A stretch of DNA of 7,180 nucleotides, from positions 1-7,180 of the forward strand of contig CAYQYP010000047.1 of the NCBI GenBank assembly GCA_964421755.1, read 5' to 3'. Under the pieces are notes generated by a model, which worked only from the letters and a program-made list of their open reading frames with translations, was not told the origin of the DNA and made no database searches. Positions 6,096 through 7,180 of the stretch are shown here, one piece after another; the first letter of the stretch is position 1, and every line of letters starts with the position of its first letter. Position numbers and translations under genes: made by a program. The DNA is from CAVUUN01 sp964421755. Its GTDB lineage: Bacteria > Acidobacteriota > UBA6911 > RPQK01.

Positions 6096-6758
6096 ATGGC
6101 TCGATCGAAACACTTCATGATCTTTTTTCTGGTTGCCTGCAGTCTCGGATGGAGTCTCCTTGCCCAGCGGCCGGCCAGGCAAAACCGGCAGGGCGACATC
6201 GGTCCACAGTGGGTCTCGGCCTTTAATGGCAAGGACCTGACCGGATGGAAGAAAATCGGTGAGGAGAAATGGGTGGTTGAGGACGGAGCGATCTACGGGG
6301 AGGGCATCACCGAGAAGTACGGTTACCTCATCACCGAGAAGGACTACAAGGATTTCGAGCTGGCCATCCGGTTTAAGTGCGAAGCCGACGGAAACAGCGG
6401 CGTCTACATTCGAACCCGCTTCGCTCCCGGGACTGTTGACGTCAGCGAAGGCTATCAGGTGGAGATCGATCGGGTCTTGAACCACCACACCGGCGGCCTT
6501 TACGGTGATAACCGCGGCTGGTTTGCCTGGCCTGCACCTGAGTATGAGACAGTCATTCGTCCCTATGACTGGAATGACATGTATATCAAGGTGCTGGCCA
6601 ACCGGACGATCGTTCGACTCAACGGGGTGGACGTGCTCGACTTCACGAACCCGTCCCCACAGTCGACGGATGGTTCAATAGCGCTCCAGCTGCATTCCGG
6701 CGGCCAGGGCCGCATGCGTTTCAAGGACATCTTCATCCGCGACCTGAGCATCCGCTAG
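6096..6758 (+). CDS. Secreted DUF1080 (3-keto-disaccharide hydrolase-like, concanavalin-type) protein
   Basis: A 220-residue protein whose body is one DUF1080/PF06439 jelly-roll domain. The family includes 3-keto-glycoside hydrolases and many unassigned carbohydrate-binding proteins. Hallmarks: 'FNGKDLTGW' (43-51), 'NSGVYIRTRF' (100-109), 'GYQVEID' (119-125), 'HTGGLYG' (131-137), 'YDWNDMYIKV' (157-166) and 'GSIALQLHSGG' (193-203). The length is usual for a single-domain member. Residues 1-24 are an export signal. It contains LVAC (12-15), which could serve as a lipobox, but the hydrophobic core continues past that Cys to 'SLLAQ', so cleavage near residue 24 is also possible. The protein probably acts in the periplasm or on the cell surface on plant or microbial sugars. 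It is divergent from the PurF-like gene and followed by a GC hairpin and the palindromic element. The substrate cannot be read from the sequence. Confidence 0.93.
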   Translation: MARSKHFMIFFLVACSLGWSLLAQRPARQNRQGDIGPQWVSAFNGKDLTGWKKIGEEKWVVEDGAIYGEGITEKYGYLITEKDYKDFELAIRFKCEADGNSGVYIRTRFAPGTVDVSEGYQVEIDRVLNHHTGGLYGDNRGWFAWPAPEYETVIRPYDWNDMYIKVLANRTIVRLNGVDVLDFTNPSPQSTDGSIALQLHSGGQGRMRFKDIFIRDLSIR

Positions 6759-6765
6759 CTGTCCT

Positions 6766-6784
6766 CCCGGGGAAGGGTCCCGGG
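6766..6784 (+). terminator. Possible terminator hairpin after the DUF1080 gene
   Basis: CCCGGG, a 7-nt loop, then CCCGGG form a 6-bp all-GC stem 8 bp after the stop codon. No T-run follows, so intrinsic termination would be weak. Its position is the main support. Confidence 0.35.
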
Positions 6785-6800
6785 CAAGGTCAGGCGTGAT

Positions 6801-7120
6801 CGCGATCGAATGGAGCCGCGCACGACAGCGAGGGTCCAATAAGTTCGTAAGGCCTGAAAGGCCGGCACATATTAGCCCAGGGCGAAGCGTGCTTTTCGCG
6901 TAGCCCTGGGTCAACACGGTCTCGACCGCGAAGCCCTGCAAGGGCGTAAGATCCTGATAATGTTGCCGTTCTTGCGCCCTTTCAGGGTCTCCGCCTCTAT
7001 ACCCCTTAGACCCAGGGCTGCGCACAAAGCACGCTTCGCCCTGGGCTAATATGTGCCGGCCTTTCAGGCCTTAAGAACTTCCTCCACACCCTCTCTCGTG
7101 CGCGGCTCCATTCGATCTCG
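6801..7120. repeat. 320-bp imperfect palindromic element
   Basis: Two 160-nt halves mirror each other about the axis 6960/6961 with no gap. The outer arms 6801-6912 and 7009-7120 match at 99 of 112 positions, including a perfect 22-bp block (6804-6825 with 7096-7117) and a perfect 48-bp block (6848-6895 with 7026-7073). An inner arm (6930-6951 with 6970-6991) matches at 18 of 22, around an 18-nt loop. Within each arm, smaller hairpins are possible: GGCCTGAAAGGCC, and CCCAGGGC ... GCCCTGGG. No transposase, target duplication or credible reading frame is seen. From memory, intergenic repeats with GGCCTGAAAGGCC and AGCCCAGGGC words recur in Acidobacteria, Planctomycetes and Verrucomicrobia; this is unverified. 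It is probably a dispersed, non-coding, possibly transcribed repeat. It fills most of the 422-bp gene-free right end. Confidence 0.85.
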
Positions 7121-7124
7121 CCCT

Positions 7125-7161
7125 CCGCCGGGAACTCGGCGGTCTATCGCCTATTGATAGA
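7125..7161. other. Two adjacent short hairpins at the right edge
   Basis: CCGCCG (7125-7130) pairs with CGGCGG (7137-7142) around a 6-nt loop. Directly after, TCTATC (7143-7148) pairs with GATAGA (7156-7161) around a 7-nt loop. They lie just outside the long palindrome and could belong to the end of a gene beyond the window; no T-run is visible. The last 19 bases (7162-7180) hold nothing I can name. Confidence 0.4.
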
Positions 7162-7180
7162 AGAGTCAACATTTTCAACA

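Noticed and set aside
5819..6232. In-frame N-terminal extension of the PurF-like protein
   Set aside because: It would overlap the divergent DUF1080 gene and run through the 9-bp repeats. The family N-terminus starts at MSGFFG.
6675..7025. Minus-strand open frame across the end of the DUF1080 gene and the palindrome
   Set aside because: It is half antisense to a real gene and half inside the palindrome, with no domain or ribosome binding site.

Overview
The window is about 60% G+C and looks like a chromosomal piece of an Acidobacteriota-type soil bacterium. This placement rests on family resemblance, not on a marker gene. The clues are an ECF sigma / anti-sigma pair whose anti-sigma ends in the 'VRVELPRSTMASFGL ... 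RAIRF' type tail I associate with Acidobacteria, a secreted protein with a 'WYSPELQVIVFSRRDDP' motif, and a DUF1080 secreted protein.

Left third (1-2315, minus strand): a compact operon read right to left. It holds an ECF sigma factor (2315-1707), a membrane anti-sigma factor with a zinc-binding HxxxCxxC motif (1710-889, joined to the sigma gene by an ATGA stop/start overlap), and a secreted protein that runs off the left edge (854 to below 1). A possible sigma-E-like promoter lies just upstream of the sigma gene, which would fit autoregulation of an envelope-response module.

Middle (2316-4314, plus strand): a divergent intergenic region carrying a pyrimidine-rich tract comes first. It is followed by a 390-residue protein of PD40/beta-propeller character with an internal hydrophobic segment, then by a 192-residue protein resembling the N-terminal sensory domain of RsbR-type stress regulators, with a very strong ribosome binding site and no output domain.

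Right-centre (4385-5818, minus strand): a 477-residue paralogue of amidophosphoribosyltransferase (PurF). The phosphoribosyl-binding motif and four Fe-S-type cysteines are kept. The glutaminase site is gone: Cys is replaced by Ser after the initiator Met, and the GHxRYsT, HNG and DTE residues are replaced. This is the most interesting protein in the window.

Right end (5819-7180): a divergent intergenic region holds 9-bp periodic repeats arranged as an inverted repeat. Next is a DUF1080 secreted protein (6096-6758). The last 422 bases are gene-free and hold a 320-bp imperfect palindrome (6801-7120) whose two 160-nt halves align about one axis with no insertion or deletion. I see no tRNA, rRNA, CRISPR array or transposase.
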